A stretch of DNA of 64,000 bases from Lumbricus rubellus (lineage: Eukaryota > Annelida > Clitellata > Crassiclitellata > Lumbricidae): positions 33,315,975-33,379,974 of the forward strand of contig OX243814.1 in NCBI GenBank assembly GCA_945859605.1, written 5' to 3'. The notes beneath the pieces were generated by a model that saw only the letters and a program-made list of their open reading frames with translations, searched no databases and was not told where the DNA came from. Both the position numbers and the translations under genes were made by a program. Positions 1 through 8,875 of this stretch are shown here, in pieces. Every line of letters begins with the position of its first letter. Position 1 is the stretch's first letter.

Positions 1-2
1 TC

Positions 3-3000
3 AAAGGGTTTACAAAAAGATACACGATCGATGGCGACAACGGGATCGATGTTGCAACTTTTCTCAAGGCTGTAAGACCGCAGGTAGTTAGGCTGCTAGC
101 GAAAAATCGAGGGGTAAAAGTTCAACTCGATCTCATGTGTGTAATGGAGAAAGTAGATATGAAAACCGGCGAAGTAGTAACGGCTGAGCCTAATTTCAAA
201 TCAAAGAGTGATATTATTTTAGAAGCAACCGATGTGAGCGAAATATATACCAACGCAGCGGATAAAATTAAGGAGAGCATGGCAAGTTTTCAGATGCGGG
301 GGAGTAATTGGAGATTCAAAACCGTTTTGAAGTTGGATATCGATACAGTGGTATATAAACCATTGAAAGGTAGTTCTTATATTCCACTTCCTGATTATTT
401 AGCGAATAAAAAGGCTATTATTAATATGAAGAACGAAGACGATGAATGCTTCAAGTGGTGCGTAACGAGAGCTGTAAACCCAGTTGACAAAAATACAGAA
501 AGAATTACGAAAGAATTAATTAGACAGTCTGAGGAACTCAATTGGTCTGGTATCGAATTCCCAGTAGCAGCGGATGCTAATGTGATAGGTAAGTTTGAGA
601 AAAATAATAATATTAGTATTAATGTTTTTGGTTACGAGAAAGAAGTGAATGTAGGCCTATTCCCACTATATATATCAAAACATGAGAATGATAGGTGTGT
701 AGATCTATTACTCATTTCTGATGGAGAAAAGAAGCATTATTGTTGGATCAGGAATTTCAACAGACTGCTGGCACTACGAACAGAAAAATCCCATAATTCA
801 ATGCACTATTGCAGAAGATGTTTAATCGGTTTTAGAAAAGTCGAATCGCTTCACAAACATACTGAGTACTGTTCACAGCAGGACGCTCAACGAATAGAAC
901 TTCCGGAACCTGGGACTATGCTAAGTTTTACACATCACTATCGGAAGATGCGTGTACCGTTTGTGTATTTTGCCGACTTTGAGTCGTTCATCAAACCTAT
1001 CGGTACATGTCAACCCGTTCCCAGCACGTCTTACACCAACAAGTATCAAAAACATACGCCCAGCTCGTTTTGTTATCATTTGAAATGCTTCGACGATGAT
1101 GTTTATTCCCAAGAGCCGGTGCGGTTTACGGCTGAAAACGACGACGATGATGTTGCTCAGTTATTCATAGACTCTATCGAAGAAAATGTAAAACGAATAT
1201 ACAACGAGTTCAAATTCCCCAAGAGGATGATATTCGGCAAAACTGAACAGAAATGTTATGACGAAGCTACTATTTGCCATATATGCGAAAGAGAATTTAT
1301 AGGCGATGAAAAACCAGTACGAGATCACTGTCATTTGACTGGAAAATTTAGAGGTGCCGCTCACAACCTTTGTAATCTGAAATACAAAGTCCCCAAGTTC
1401 TTCCCTGTCATATTTCACAATTTGACAGGTTATGACAGCCATTTATTTATCAAGAAATTACGAGGTGAACACGGCGAGAAAATCAAATGCATTCCCTGCA
1501 ACGAAGAAAAGTATATCTCATTCAGCAGAGAGGTCGTCGTCGATAAATTTGTAGACAAAGATGGAAAAGAGAGAGAAGTCAAACGCGAATTACGTTTCAT
1601 CGATAGTTTTAGATTCATGCAGACGAGTCTCGACGTGTTATCGAAAAATCTTCAGAAAGATCAGTGCAAGAATTTAGGGAAATTTTTTGAAGGTGAGAAG
1701 CTGGATCTTTTACTCAGAAAAGGCGTTTACCCGTATGATTACGTCGACGGTGTTGAAAGATTAAACGAAACCGAATTGCCGCCGAAACATGCCTTCTATT
1801 CAAAACTAAACGATTCGGGTATTAGTGGAAAAGATTACGCGCACGCGAAAACGGTATGGGACAAATTTGAATGCAAAACATTACGCCAATATCACGACTT
1901 GTACAATTTATCGGATGTTCTATTATTAGCGGATGTGTTCGAAAACTTCAGAGACGCCTGTATGAAGCACTACAACCTAGATCCTGCGTGGTACTACACT
2001 AGCCCAGGACTTTCTTGGGATGCGGCGTTGAAGACGACTGGTGTAGAGTTGGAGTTGTTGAGTGACTACGATATGTTACTGATGATCAAGCAGGGAATAC
2101 GAGGAGGGGTCAGCACGATTTCACATCGATACGCGAAAGCGAACAACGAGTACATGGGGGAAGCTTTCAATCCCACCCAGCATTCAGTATTCATTCCATA
2201 CTTGGACGCGAACAACTTGTACGGATGGGCGATGAGCAAGCCGCTACCGACTCATGGGTTTGAATGGATGAACGATGATGAATTGAATGATTGGAAAAAC
2301 ATTACCGAACGAGATGGAGTGGGATGTGTGTTAGAAGTCGACTTAGAATATCCAAAGGAATTGCATGACCTGCATAATGATTATCCTCTAGCTCCGGAGA
2401 GTGTAAAACCCGCGGGATCAAATGTAGCGAAACTCATTCCAAACTTGAATGACAAAGTAAAGTATGTAGTTCATTACGAAAATTTAAAATTGTATGAACG
2501 TCTCGGATTGAAAATCGTAAAAATACATCGGGGAATAAAATTCGTGGAAAGTGCGTGGCTGAAAAAGTATATCGATCTGAATACCAACCTGAGAACGAAA
2601 GCTACTAACGATTTTGAGAAAGACTTTTTCAAGCTGATGAATAATAGCGTTTTCGGTAAAACAATGGAAGCTATCGAGAATCGAGTTGACATACGATTGG
2701 TGAGTGATGCGAAGGAAGCTATCAAGCTAGTCGCGAAAACTAATTACGACAGACGAACGATTTTCGATGAAAACCTCATCGCCGTTCACATGAAAAAGAC
2801 CAAGTTGTTTTACAACAAGCCGATATATCTAGGGATGTGTATATTAGACGTCAGTAAGACGCTCATGTATGATTTTCATTATAATTACATCAAGGCCAAG
2901 TACGGAGATAGGGCCAAGCTATTATTCACCGATACCGATTCTTTGGCGTATGAAATTAAAACGGAAGACTTCTACAAAGATATTTCCCGCGACGTCCAAA

Positions 3001-3428
3001 GTATGTTCGATACTTCAGACTATCCGAGAGATCACCCATCCGGCATAGAAACGGGTGTAAATAAAAAAGTGGTTGGTATGTTCAAAGACGAGGCCGCGGG
3101 AAAACAGATTGAAGAATTTGTCGGGCTGCGATCCAAGTTGTACTCTTACAAGATGGCGGGTGAAGACTACAAGAAATGTAAAGGTGTGAAAAAGAACGTC
3201 GTCAAGAAATCAATCACTCATGCGGATTACAAAGACTGCGTGTTTACGAAAAGACAACAGTCGAGAGCGATGAACGTCATTCGATCCTATCGTCATGAAA
3301 TTTACACCGAAGAAGTAAATAAAATAGCTCTGTCTGCCGACGACGACAAAAGAGTAATAATGGACGATGGGATTCATACCCTAGCCTATGGGCACTACAC
3401 GCTGAAAACTAAACAAAATAAAGAATAA
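3..3428 (+). CDS. Protein-primed family B DNA polymerase (5' partial)
   Basis: Replicative polymerase of the element, expected to copy the linear genome from a terminal-protein primer. The frame is open from base 3, so the Met at 135 is not the true start; at least 1,141 residues are present. Numbering from that Met: a C2H2 zinc finger near 223-248; exonuclease motifs at about 277 (DFES), 427 (NLTGYDSH) and 586 (YHDLYNLSD); an endonuclease VII-like HNH block near 380-415 (CHIC...DHCHLTGKFRG...CN) inserted between exonuclease motifs; palm motif A near 689 (DANNLYG), motif B near 836 (NNSVFGK), motif C near 931 (DTDS), then a KLYSYK motif. All catalytic acidic residues are present, so the visible part looks intact. 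The family assignment is firm; the function of the HNH block is inferred. Confidence 0.96.
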   Translation, partial: KGFTKRYTIDGDNGIDVATFLKAVRPQVVRLLAKNRGVKVQLDLMCVMEKVDMKTGEVVTAEPNFKSKSDIILEATDVSEIYTNAADKIKESMASFQMRGSNWRFKTVLKLDIDTVVYKPLKGSSYIPLPDYLANKKAIINMKNEDDECFKWCVTRAVNPVDKNTERITKELIRQSEELNWSGIEFPVAADANVIGKFEKNNNISINVFGYEKEVNVGLFPLYISKHENDRCVDLLLISDGEKKHYCWIRNFNRLLALRTEKSHNSMHYCRRCLIGFRKVESLHKHTEYCSQQDAQRIELPEPGTMLSFTHHYRKMRVPFVYFADFESFIKPIGTCQPVPSTSYTNKYQKHTPSSFCYHLKCFDDDVYSQEPVRFTAENDDDDVAQLFIDSIEENVKRIYNEFKFPKRMIFGKTEQKCYDEATICHICEREFIGDEKPVRDHCHLTGKFRGAAHNLCNLKYKVPKFFPVIFHNLTGYDSHLFIKKLRGEHGEKIKCIPCNEEKYISFSREVVVDKFVDKDGKEREVKRELRFIDSFRFMQTSLDVLSKNLQKDQCKNLGKFFEGEKLDLLLRKGVYPYDYVDGVERLNETELPPKHAFYSKLNDSGISGKDYAHAKTVWDKFECKTLRQYHDLYNLSDVLLLADVFENFRDACMKHYNLDPAWYYTSPGLSWDAALKTTGVELELLSDYDMLLMIKQGIRGGVSTISHRYAKANNEYMGEAFNPTQHSVFIPYLDANNLYGWAMSKPLPTHGFEWMNDDELNDWKNITERDGVGCVLEVDLEYPKELHDLHNDYPLAPESVKPAGSNVAKLIPNLNDKVKYVVHYENLKLYERLGLKIVKIHRGIKFVESAWLKKYIDLNTNLRTKATNDFEKDFFKLMNNSVFGKTMEAIENRVDIRLVSDAKEAIKLVAKTNYDRRTIFDENLIAVHMKKTKLFYNKPIYLGMCILDVSKTLMYDFHYNYIKAKYGDRAKLLFTDTDSLAYEIKTEDFYKDISRDVQSMFDTSDYPRDHPSGIETGVNKKVVGMFKDEAAGKQIEEFVGLRSKLYSYKMAGEDYKKCKGVKKNVVKKSITHADYKDCVFTKRQQSRAMNVIRSYRHEIYTEEVNKIALSADDDKRVIMDDGIHTLAYGHYTLKTKQNKE

Positions 3429-3444
3429 TTTACACTAATATAAA

Positions 3445-3774
3445 ATGGATGCGGCAAAAAAAGTGTGTACCAAATGCAAAAAAGAAAAAAGCTTGGACGA
3501 ATTTCACAAAGATAAGTTACAGAAGAGCGGGTATTACCGCAGCTGTAAAATTTGTAAAAATGCCAAAGTAAAGGAGCTTGCACACAAATACGCAAGACAG
3601 GAAAATAGGGAGACAAAAGACACAAAAGTTTTTAGTCGGTGTAAGGTAAGTCAGAACATATCGGAATACGACAACAATCGATTTCAAAAAGATGGAAAGG
3701 CGAATGAATGCAAAAATTGTAGACATAATTATTATCTCGCCTGTGTAGAAGCCCGAAAGCTCATTAGTTTGTGA
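3445..3774 (+). CDS. Small duplicated zinc-knuckle protein
   Basis: A 109-residue lysine-rich protein, 16 bases after the polymerase stop. It is built from two similar halves: CTKC...CKIC near residues 8-37 and a second copy ending CKNC near 89-92. Each has the aromatic/acidic spacing (DEFHKDK; SEYDNNRF) seen in zinc-binding segments that precede HNH nucleases in phages and large DNA viruses. In the second half the first cysteine of the CxxC pair is replaced by Phe, so that site may not bind zinc. No nuclease motif is present. A nucleic-acid-binding accessory to the polymerase is a guess from position and charge. Confidence 0.7.
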   Translation: MDAAKKVCTKCKKEKSLDEFHKDKLQKSGYYRSCKICKNAKVKELAHKYARQENRETKDTKVFSRCKVSQNISEYDNNRFQKDGKANECKNCRHNYYLACVEARKLISL

Positions 3775-3796
3775 AACATCTAGATGAAATATTAAA

Positions 3797-4231
3797 ATGA
3801 GCTATACAACTGTGAAAAATATAAATGTCGAAGGCGTAGTCCTCCCGAATCATCCGCTGACGAATTTTGAACTACTAGATGCCGCGAAAAAGCTCAATAT
3901 CCCTAATTTCCGGGGAGTATTTCTCAGAGACGAGCTGCCAAAGAAACCTAGCCGGACTGAATGTGGGATATTGAATCTAGACGATTCTAATGGAACTGGC
4001 TCGCACTGGGTCGCTTTTTCAAAGAACGGCAAGGATAAAATATATTTCGACAGCTATGGCCTGTCCCCTCCTACGGAACTGGTAAAGTATTTGCAGAGTC
4101 CCGTGTACTACAATAGCGAGCGCGTGCAGCCCGACAACGAAGTGTTTTGCGGTCATCTATGCCTGCACGTCCTGAAAAAAACATGCAAAGATGGGGAGAG
4201 TTTTCAAGAAGTTATAAACAGTCTGCATTGA
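3797..4231 (+). CDS. Adenain-type maturation cysteine protease
   Basis: A 144-residue protein of peptidase family C5, which in adenoviruses cleaves capsid and core precursors during maturation. The expected triad is visible in order: His in GSHWVAF (near residue 70), Asp in YFDSYGLSP (near 87), and Cys in FCGHLCLHVL (near 121), with the oxyanion-hole Gln position represented by the QPDNEVFCG segment. Length is a little below adenovirus protease. It lies between the zinc protein and the fibre genes on the same strand. Likely substrates in this element are the core/VI-like proteins at 7,347-7,814 and 10,019-10,615, which carry hydrophobic-X-G-X-G sites. Confidence 0.93.
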   Translation: MSYTTVKNINVEGVVLPNHPLTNFELLDAAKKLNIPNFRGVFLRDELPKKPSRTECGILNLDDSNGTGSHWVAFSKNGKDKIYFDSYGLSPPTELVKYLQSPVYYNSERVQPDNEVFCGHLCLHVLKKTCKDGESFQEVINSLH

Positions 4232-4253
4232 AAATTATATTCAGATGTAAAAA

Positions 4254-5012
4254 ATGCCGGTTGATAAATTTGGACATACGGATTCAGGATCCACTCAAAG
4301 AGTAATTGCTGGCGGAGTTACTGAAAGTCAAGTAAACAGTACTTTTCTAAGGCTGGATGGGGCAAACCCAGCGACTGGCGATCTAAATATGAGTGGTCAT
4401 ACTATTAGAGGTCTGCCTACAACGAATACAGCGAATACAGCGAATACAGCGAATACTCCGGAAGCGGGGATAGATGAGGCCGTAAGTCGGGGGCAAGTAA
4501 TAGATTTACTGCGGAATCATGACGACGTCCCAACCGACAATAATCATTTGACGAATAAGAAATACGTCGATGAACAACTTACTTCGAAAGTGGCGACAGT
4601 AGTAGGACCCGCGGTTAGCGCTTACAGTTCAACTCAACAGGCTATACTCGCTAGAACTCACACTGCAGTTACTTTTGACGTAATAAGATGTGGCACCGCA
4701 AAACACGGTATTGAACAGGGTATCGGAACGACTTCTTTCTTCCCCAGTAAAGCCGGGTACTATATCGTTTCGGCGTACATAGAATTTTGTAACAATAGTA
4801 ATACCGCGTATGGCACCGTCCACCTGTATAAAAATGGGTCGTCGTACATGCAAATTGCGGGTGGAGGGAGCACGAAAGGTTCGCAAAACCATTCAATCGG
4901 TAGTAACATAGTTTTTCTAGACGAGTTCGATTACCTCAGCATACACGCTTTTTCATCCATCGCTACGAACATTTTGTGTAGGGACTTTTCAGCGGTATTC
5001 TTACGGCCCTGA
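4254..5012 (+). CDS. Fibre-like protein 1 with C1q/TNF-like head
   Basis: A 252-residue protein whose first 60 residues nearly match those of the next gene (both begin MPVDKFGHTDSGSTQR). Residues about 33-60 resemble phage tail-fibre shaft starts (LRLDG...TGDLNMSGHTIRGLP) and are followed by a NKKYVDEQL segment, also typical of fibre shafts. A nine-base tandem repeat at 4,431-4,457 encodes ANT units. The last 130 residues look like a C1q/TNF-type jelly roll (FFPSKAGYYIVSAYIEF, VHLYKNGS, EFDYLSIHAF). I infer a trimeric attachment fibre: the shared N-terminus docks to the capsid and the differing head binds the host. The domain call is by eye. Confidence 0.72.
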   Translation: MPVDKFGHTDSGSTQRVIAGGVTESQVNSTFLRLDGANPATGDLNMSGHTIRGLPTTNTANTANTANTPEAGIDEAVSRGQVIDLLRNHDDVPTDNNHLTNKKYVDEQLTSKVATVVGPAVSAYSSTQQAILARTHTAVTFDVIRCGTAKHGIEQGIGTTSFFPSKAGYYIVSAYIEFCNNSNTAYGTVHLYKNGSSYMQIAGGGSTKGSQNHSIGSNIVFLDEFDYLSIHAFSSIATNILCRDFSAVFLRP

Positions 5013-5043
5013 ATTAATAAAAATTATTAGGCCTATATTCAAA

Positions 5044-5946
5044 ATGCCTGTTGATAAATTTGGTCATACAGATTCAGGATCTACTCAAAGAATAATTGCA
5101 GGGGGCGTTACGCTGTCCCAAGTAAACAGTACTTTTCTAAGGTTAGATGGAAGCAACAGCGTTACTGGAGATATAGATATGAAAGGTCATCATCTCGTTG
5201 GTTTGCCGACTGCTTACCCCGTTGTGGGTAACGACGATAACGCCATTAGTTTAGCTCAAGCTACAGCCCTAGTCGTCGATAAAATCACTAATAGCGCTTC
5301 TAGAGATTACGTTTCGGGCATGAGGGTATCTTCAGGCAATCTAGTGAGAAATACGACGAGCGGTATTACATATAGGTTTGAAGGAACGGTCGGAGCTATT
5401 ACAGCGGCACCAGCATTGTCCCCGAATTGGCGACCTACAACCGGACCGGCTATTTGTGTGTTGAAAGAGGGTGAAGGGGGAACATCCGCAATCGCAAGTG
5501 GTGGCGCATTCTCAGGCACATATGCAACGCATGGTGGTGCATTCTCAGGCGCATATGTAATGCACCATCAATTAACGGTCGTTGCTATCAATACGGATTC
5601 GGCGTATACGACGTCCTTGGGCTTAATAACTATTCCTCGTACGGGCGTATATCGACTTGGCGGATTCGCGAATTTCTTGATAGGAAATGATAGTCCGGGT
5701 GAAAAAATAATCGGAATTGCGTATGTCAAAGACGGGATACATAGTAACGAACTTTTTGAATACGCGGCGGGCGGATCAATGGGTAGCAGCAGAATATCGC
5801 TCGCATTGCCAACCGTCGCCATATTTTTCAACGCCAACTATAAGCTCGGTATGAAGGTATATTCCCGCATATCCGGAAACAGTCCAACGGCCGGCCGCCT
5901 TCTTCTCTTGGGTGGAGGCGGATTGCAGGTCGAGTTTTTGTACTAG
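5044..5946 (+). CDS. Fibre-like protein 2, tandem paralogue with different head
   Basis: A 300-residue paralogue of the preceding gene: the N-terminal 60 residues are conserved, then the two diverge. After the shaft segment (TGDIDMKGHHLVGLP) it has a short insert with an NWRP motif, an imperfect duplication (GGAFSGTYATH / GGAFSGAYVMH, bases about 5,502-5,565), and a C-terminal beta-rich domain (TIPRTGVYRLGGFANFL, YKLGMKVYSRI) of possible C1q/TNF type. It sits 31 bases after the first copy, with an AT-rich spacer holding TAATAAAAATTATT. A second attachment protein is the most economical reading, but no receptor can be named. Confidence 0.7.
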   Translation: MPVDKFGHTDSGSTQRIIAGGVTLSQVNSTFLRLDGSNSVTGDIDMKGHHLVGLPTAYPVVGNDDNAISLAQATALVVDKITNSASRDYVSGMRVSSGNLVRNTTSGITYRFEGTVGAITAAPALSPNWRPTTGPAICVLKEGEGGTSAIASGGAFSGTYATHGGAFSGAYVMHHQLTVVAINTDSAYTTSLGLITIPRTGVYRLGGFANFLIGNDSPGEKIIGIAYVKDGIHSNELFEYAAGGSMGSSRISLALPTVAIFFNANYKLGMKVYSRISGNSPTAGRLLLLGGGGLQVEFLY

Positions 5947-6031
5947 GTAAGCGTAGATACCTATCGTTCATATACGCACGATAGGTATCTGTAAGTCTCA
6001 TTATTCTTCATCGACCATTCTATCATGATCT

Positions 6032-7321
6032 TCAATATACCACGCTCATTTTCTGACCGTCCGATTGAAACCTCCGTAACTTGTCTGAAATCACCATTGC
6101 GTACGCTTCCGTATTAGCTGGTGGCGCTGTATTAAACGTGCCTTTGATCTGGATATCGACCACCGATGACTTCAGACGCTCGGATTGCTTGCTCACGTCA
6201 AACACCATAATCGGAAACAGATCTTTGAAGTCCGAGGGCGTGATATTGCATTGTGTCGTTAGTTCATCCATTCCATAGTATTTTTCACTGAACGCGGCTG
6301 CTGCTCGGTACACCCGCGAGAATTGTTGATTCGGAAATGATAGATTATAGTCGACAACTGGGTATCGGTCCTGGTTCATCATCACGAACATGTTTTTCAG
6401 ATCGCAATGATTGAAAACGGATGGATTGTGTTCTTGGTCGCCGCTTTTGTCGGTTTGAAAACCCAAGATGATGTACCTAGGCTTCTCAGGTAGTGTCTTG
6501 ACGCTAAGTCTCCAGCTAAAATTAGTCGACTGTGCGACGGAGGTGGTATCGCATTGACGGGCTCTGTACGCAACTGGCAGCGACGCTTTCGATTCGATCG
6601 TTTTGTACAATTGCATCTTCTCCATATCCGCGGGAATAACGTGCGGCATGAACCATGAGATTTTATCCAGCCTAACTTTCCCTGCGCCCGCGGCGGCGAG
6701 TCTAAAAATTGCGTCATCATCGGCTTTACGAACCAGAGTTAGCGTATGTTTCACACCAAAAACAACCTTGTCGTAATCATCGCAAAATCCGAAAATATGC
6801 TTCAATGGAACTACAAAGCTAAAAGTACCTTTGGCATTCGGTTTTTGAATTATATACGACTGTCTCACGGCGAAACCTTGATTATTCGCGATAGCAGCCG
6901 TCGCCCCGCTGTCCTTGTACCACAACTGATTCAAACCTTGAGCTAGTTGAAAATCATTCGGGTACTTGAGTAATCCGAGCATCGTCGTTGCTTGACCCGG
7001 GTAAAATAACGATTCAATTTCCTGATTCGACAGTGAATACGAAATTTGACTGAAAAGATGCATGAGCCCATTATTCGTAAGAGTTGCTTCATCGGCATCA
7101 ACGTAGAAGGTGTTGTCCGCCTTCGTCAATCTACCCTCGAACAACAGGTAAGATTCTGATGGATGACAAAATAGATCTTGAAGTTCGATGTTTATTCTAA
7201 TCTCGCCGGAGGTGTTTAGATTCGCCCCCGATATCGGCTCATACTCGTACCATTCGTAGCGTTCGACGCTTTCATCGCTCAATGGTTGTTCGGTAAATCT
7301 CAGAATTTCAGATGATTGCAT
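6032..7321 (-). CDS. Major capsid protein (double jelly roll, hexon-like)
   Basis: A 429-residue protein matching the Polinton/adintovirus major capsid class. Recognisable parts are the N-terminal strand region with YEWYEYEPISGANLN, the RLTKADN...ANNGL-type loop, a central KASLPVAYRA segment, and the C-terminal DFKDLFPIMVFDVSKQSERLK motif common to this family in invertebrate genomes. It should trimerise to form the capsid shell. It is the last gene of a leftward cluster running from the ATPase at 12,247. The frame is intact and length is normal. Some annotated animal genomes list relatives as uncharacterised F54H12.2-like proteins. Confidence 0.9.
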   Translation of the reverse strand: MQSSEILRFTEQPLSDESVERYEWYEYEPISGANLNTSGEIRINIELQDLFCHPSESYLLFEGRLTKADNTFYVDADEATLTNNGLMHLFSQISYSLSNQEIESLFYPGQATTMLGLLKYPNDFQLAQGLNQLWYKDSGATAAIANNQGFAVRQSYIIQKPNAKGTFSFVVPLKHIFGFCDDYDKVVFGVKHTLTLVRKADDDAIFRLAAAGAGKVRLDKISWFMPHVIPADMEKMQLYKTIESKASLPVAYRARQCDTTSVAQSTNFSWRLSVKTLPEKPRYIILGFQTDKSGDQEHNPSVFNHCDLKNMFVMMNQDRYPVVDYNLSFPNQQFSRVYRAAAAFSEKYYGMDELTTQCNITPSDFKDLFPIMVFDVSKQSERLKSSVVDIQIKGTFNTAPPANTEAYAMVISDKLRRFQSDGQKMSVVY

Positions 7322-7346
7322 TTTTACTACTACGCGATAATATTTT

Positions 7347-7814
7347 TTACGCGACCTTCATTCCGGCGCCGTTTAGCGAGCGTACTAAATCTTGTATCGA
7401 TATGGCGGCGTTCTTCTTCAGGCCATCCCCCATCATCAGATTATTAATATTCGAGATATTTGGGATATTCGGGCTCAACCCGACGCTACCTACGCCACTC
7501 AGCCGATCTAAAATTTGTCTAGTTTCTGGCGTAATTTTCTTGGCGGTGGGAGTAGGAGCAGGAGTAAACAGTTTGGCCACTGCTTTGTCCACTAATCGTT
7601 TGCCTGCGTCGATTGCGGTTGTTTTCCCAACATCGATGGCCTTTTTCCCAATTTCTTTCGCCACGTCTTTACTCGCGTTGAGAGCGGTCGTTGCTAATTG
7701 TTTGGCGGCGTTCGACGTAACTAGCCGTTTGAAAAATCCCGAAATTGTATCGAATATTCCCGATCCGCCGATTACGTATTGTTTTCTATACCTCCTTCTA
7801 TTAATGACTTGCAT
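7347..7814 (-). CDS. Small amphipathic core / protein VI-like protein
   Basis: A 155-residue basic protein. The first 12 residues are very rich in Arg/Lys (RRRYRK), followed by IGGSG, which fits the adenain cleavage pattern [MIL]xGx-G, then a long predicted amphipathic helix (about residues 18-82) with regular Ala/Lys/Val spacing, and a Pro-rich linker. This layout recalls adenovirus internal proteins that are trimmed by the protease and bind DNA or disrupt membranes. It lies 25 bases upstream of the capsid gene on the same strand. Assignment to pX- or pVI-type is not possible by eye. Confidence 0.65.
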   Translation of the reverse strand: MQVINRRRYRKQYVIGGSGIFDTISGFFKRLVTSNAAKQLATTALNASKDVAKEIGKKAIDVGKTTAIDAGKRLVDKAVAKLFTPAPTPTAKKITPETRQILDRLSGVGSVGLSPNIPNISNINNLMMGDGLKKNAAISIQDLVRSLNGAGMKVA

Positions 7815-7826
7815 TTTTTCTGCATT

Positions 7827-8729
7827 TTACAATGTCATCATTATATTTTTGTAAGCATCATTACTCAGCACTTCCTGCCTCAATAACGCGTCGCACATCG
7901 CCACGATCTCGTTTCTCACGCCGGTATTGCCTGCTTTGAAGCTTTGAAATCGTAGTTCTAGCTGTTTCGCTAACACGTTTGGATCTTCAGAAATAACGAT
8001 TACACCACCCACGCCTTTACCCACCGCGTTACGAGTCCTCTTTTCCCATATCGGCTTGATAATTTCTCTATATTTGACGCTCGAAGATGCCTTGGGTTTG
8101 TTGGGATTTTTTGGCTGTCTGATAGCATCCGTCGCGAGTAGAATCTCGGCGTAATCGTCTCTATCATTATTATCGTATATCGACGTGTTCGGCTGTTTCA
8201 TCGTCAACAACTCCCAAAGCCCCGGTGTTCCGCTATACGTCTTATTTCCAACCGTCACATCGTCCCCCTGAATAAAAATTGGAGTGTCGCCGATGTAGAA
8301 TTGCCCATTTTTTGATCGTATTCCGAACGTCGTGTCTACAATTTTTCTATCGGAGGCGTATTGATGAAGGTACTTGGTGGCTACATCACCTAATTCTAAA
8401 GTTCTAATATCCTCAGCCGGATCGTCGCTATACGCTTCTATCGAGGGATACTGAGGAAATTGAACCTTCAACGAAGCGGGTAGCGTTTGTAGCGCGTTTG
8501 ATGTGGCTATCGAATTTTCTTTGATGGCGGATAGTAGGACATTTTGCTCTTTGGAAATTGCGGATTGCGAATCGACGATGGGCTTGTACAGCTTGGTTAG
8601 TTCTTGTTGCAGCCCCGAATCCCCCAATCTCTCTGATAAAAAGTTCTGTTGAATATTCTTCTTGGATTTCAGAAACTCTTCGACTATGAAATTTCTTTTC
8701 GCCGGGTCATCTATCTTTAGAAACGACAT
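7827..8729 (-). CDS. Conserved Polinton-type structural protein, function unknown
   Basis: I take the ATG at 8,729 (MSFLKIDDPAKRNFIVEEFL), giving 300 residues. An in-frame extension to 8,843 is possible but would consist of low-complexity CRKTRRKT repeats read from a 12-bp tandem array, so it is probably the promoter side. The N-terminal third looks helical (residues about 10-80), the middle is mixed alpha/beta with a GLWELLTMKQPN segment, and a basic stretch (KPKASSSVKYREIIKPIWEKRTR) precedes a Gly-rich turn. I do not recognise a catalytic motif. Position between capsid-type genes suggests a virion role. The gene ends 12 bases before the next one. Confidence 0.7.
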   Translation of the reverse strand: MSFLKIDDPAKRNFIVEEFLKSKKNIQQNFLSERLGDSGLQQELTKLYKPIVDSQSAISKEQNVLLSAIKENSIATSNALQTLPASLKVQFPQYPSIEAYSDDPAEDIRTLELGDVATKYLHQYASDRKIVDTTFGIRSKNGQFYIGDTPIFIQGDDVTVGNKTYSGTPGLWELLTMKQPNTSIYDNNDRDDYAEILLATDAIRQPKNPNKPKASSSVKYREIIKPIWEKRTRNAVGKGVGGVIVISEDPNVLAKQLELRFQSFKAGNTGVRNEIVAMCDALLRQEVLSNDAYKNIMMTL

Positions 8730-8748
8730 TTTTAATAAAAAAATTAAT

Positions 8749-8808
8749 GTTTTACGACGTGTTTTTCGACATGTTTTCCGACGTGTTTTTCTACATGTTT
8801 TTCGACAT
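8749..8808. repeat. Five 12-bp tandem repeats upstream of the 300-aa gene
   Basis: Five consecutive 12-base units of the form GTTTT(T/A/C)CGACRT fill the spacer just upstream of the start at 8,729. Each contains an ACGT or ACAT core. It could be a transcription control region or an origin-like repeat; nothing in the sequence decides. Confidence 0.8.
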
Positions 8809-8875
8809 GTGTAAAAACACAAGTTAGACGTATTTTCAGACATAGCGACATAGGTCTACATAGGTCTACAAAACT

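Noticed and set aside
8730..8843. 38-residue CRKTRRKT N-terminal extension of the 300-aa Polinton protein
   Set aside because: It is a reading of the 12-bp tandem array and has no family support; the Met at 8,729 fits the conserved start.
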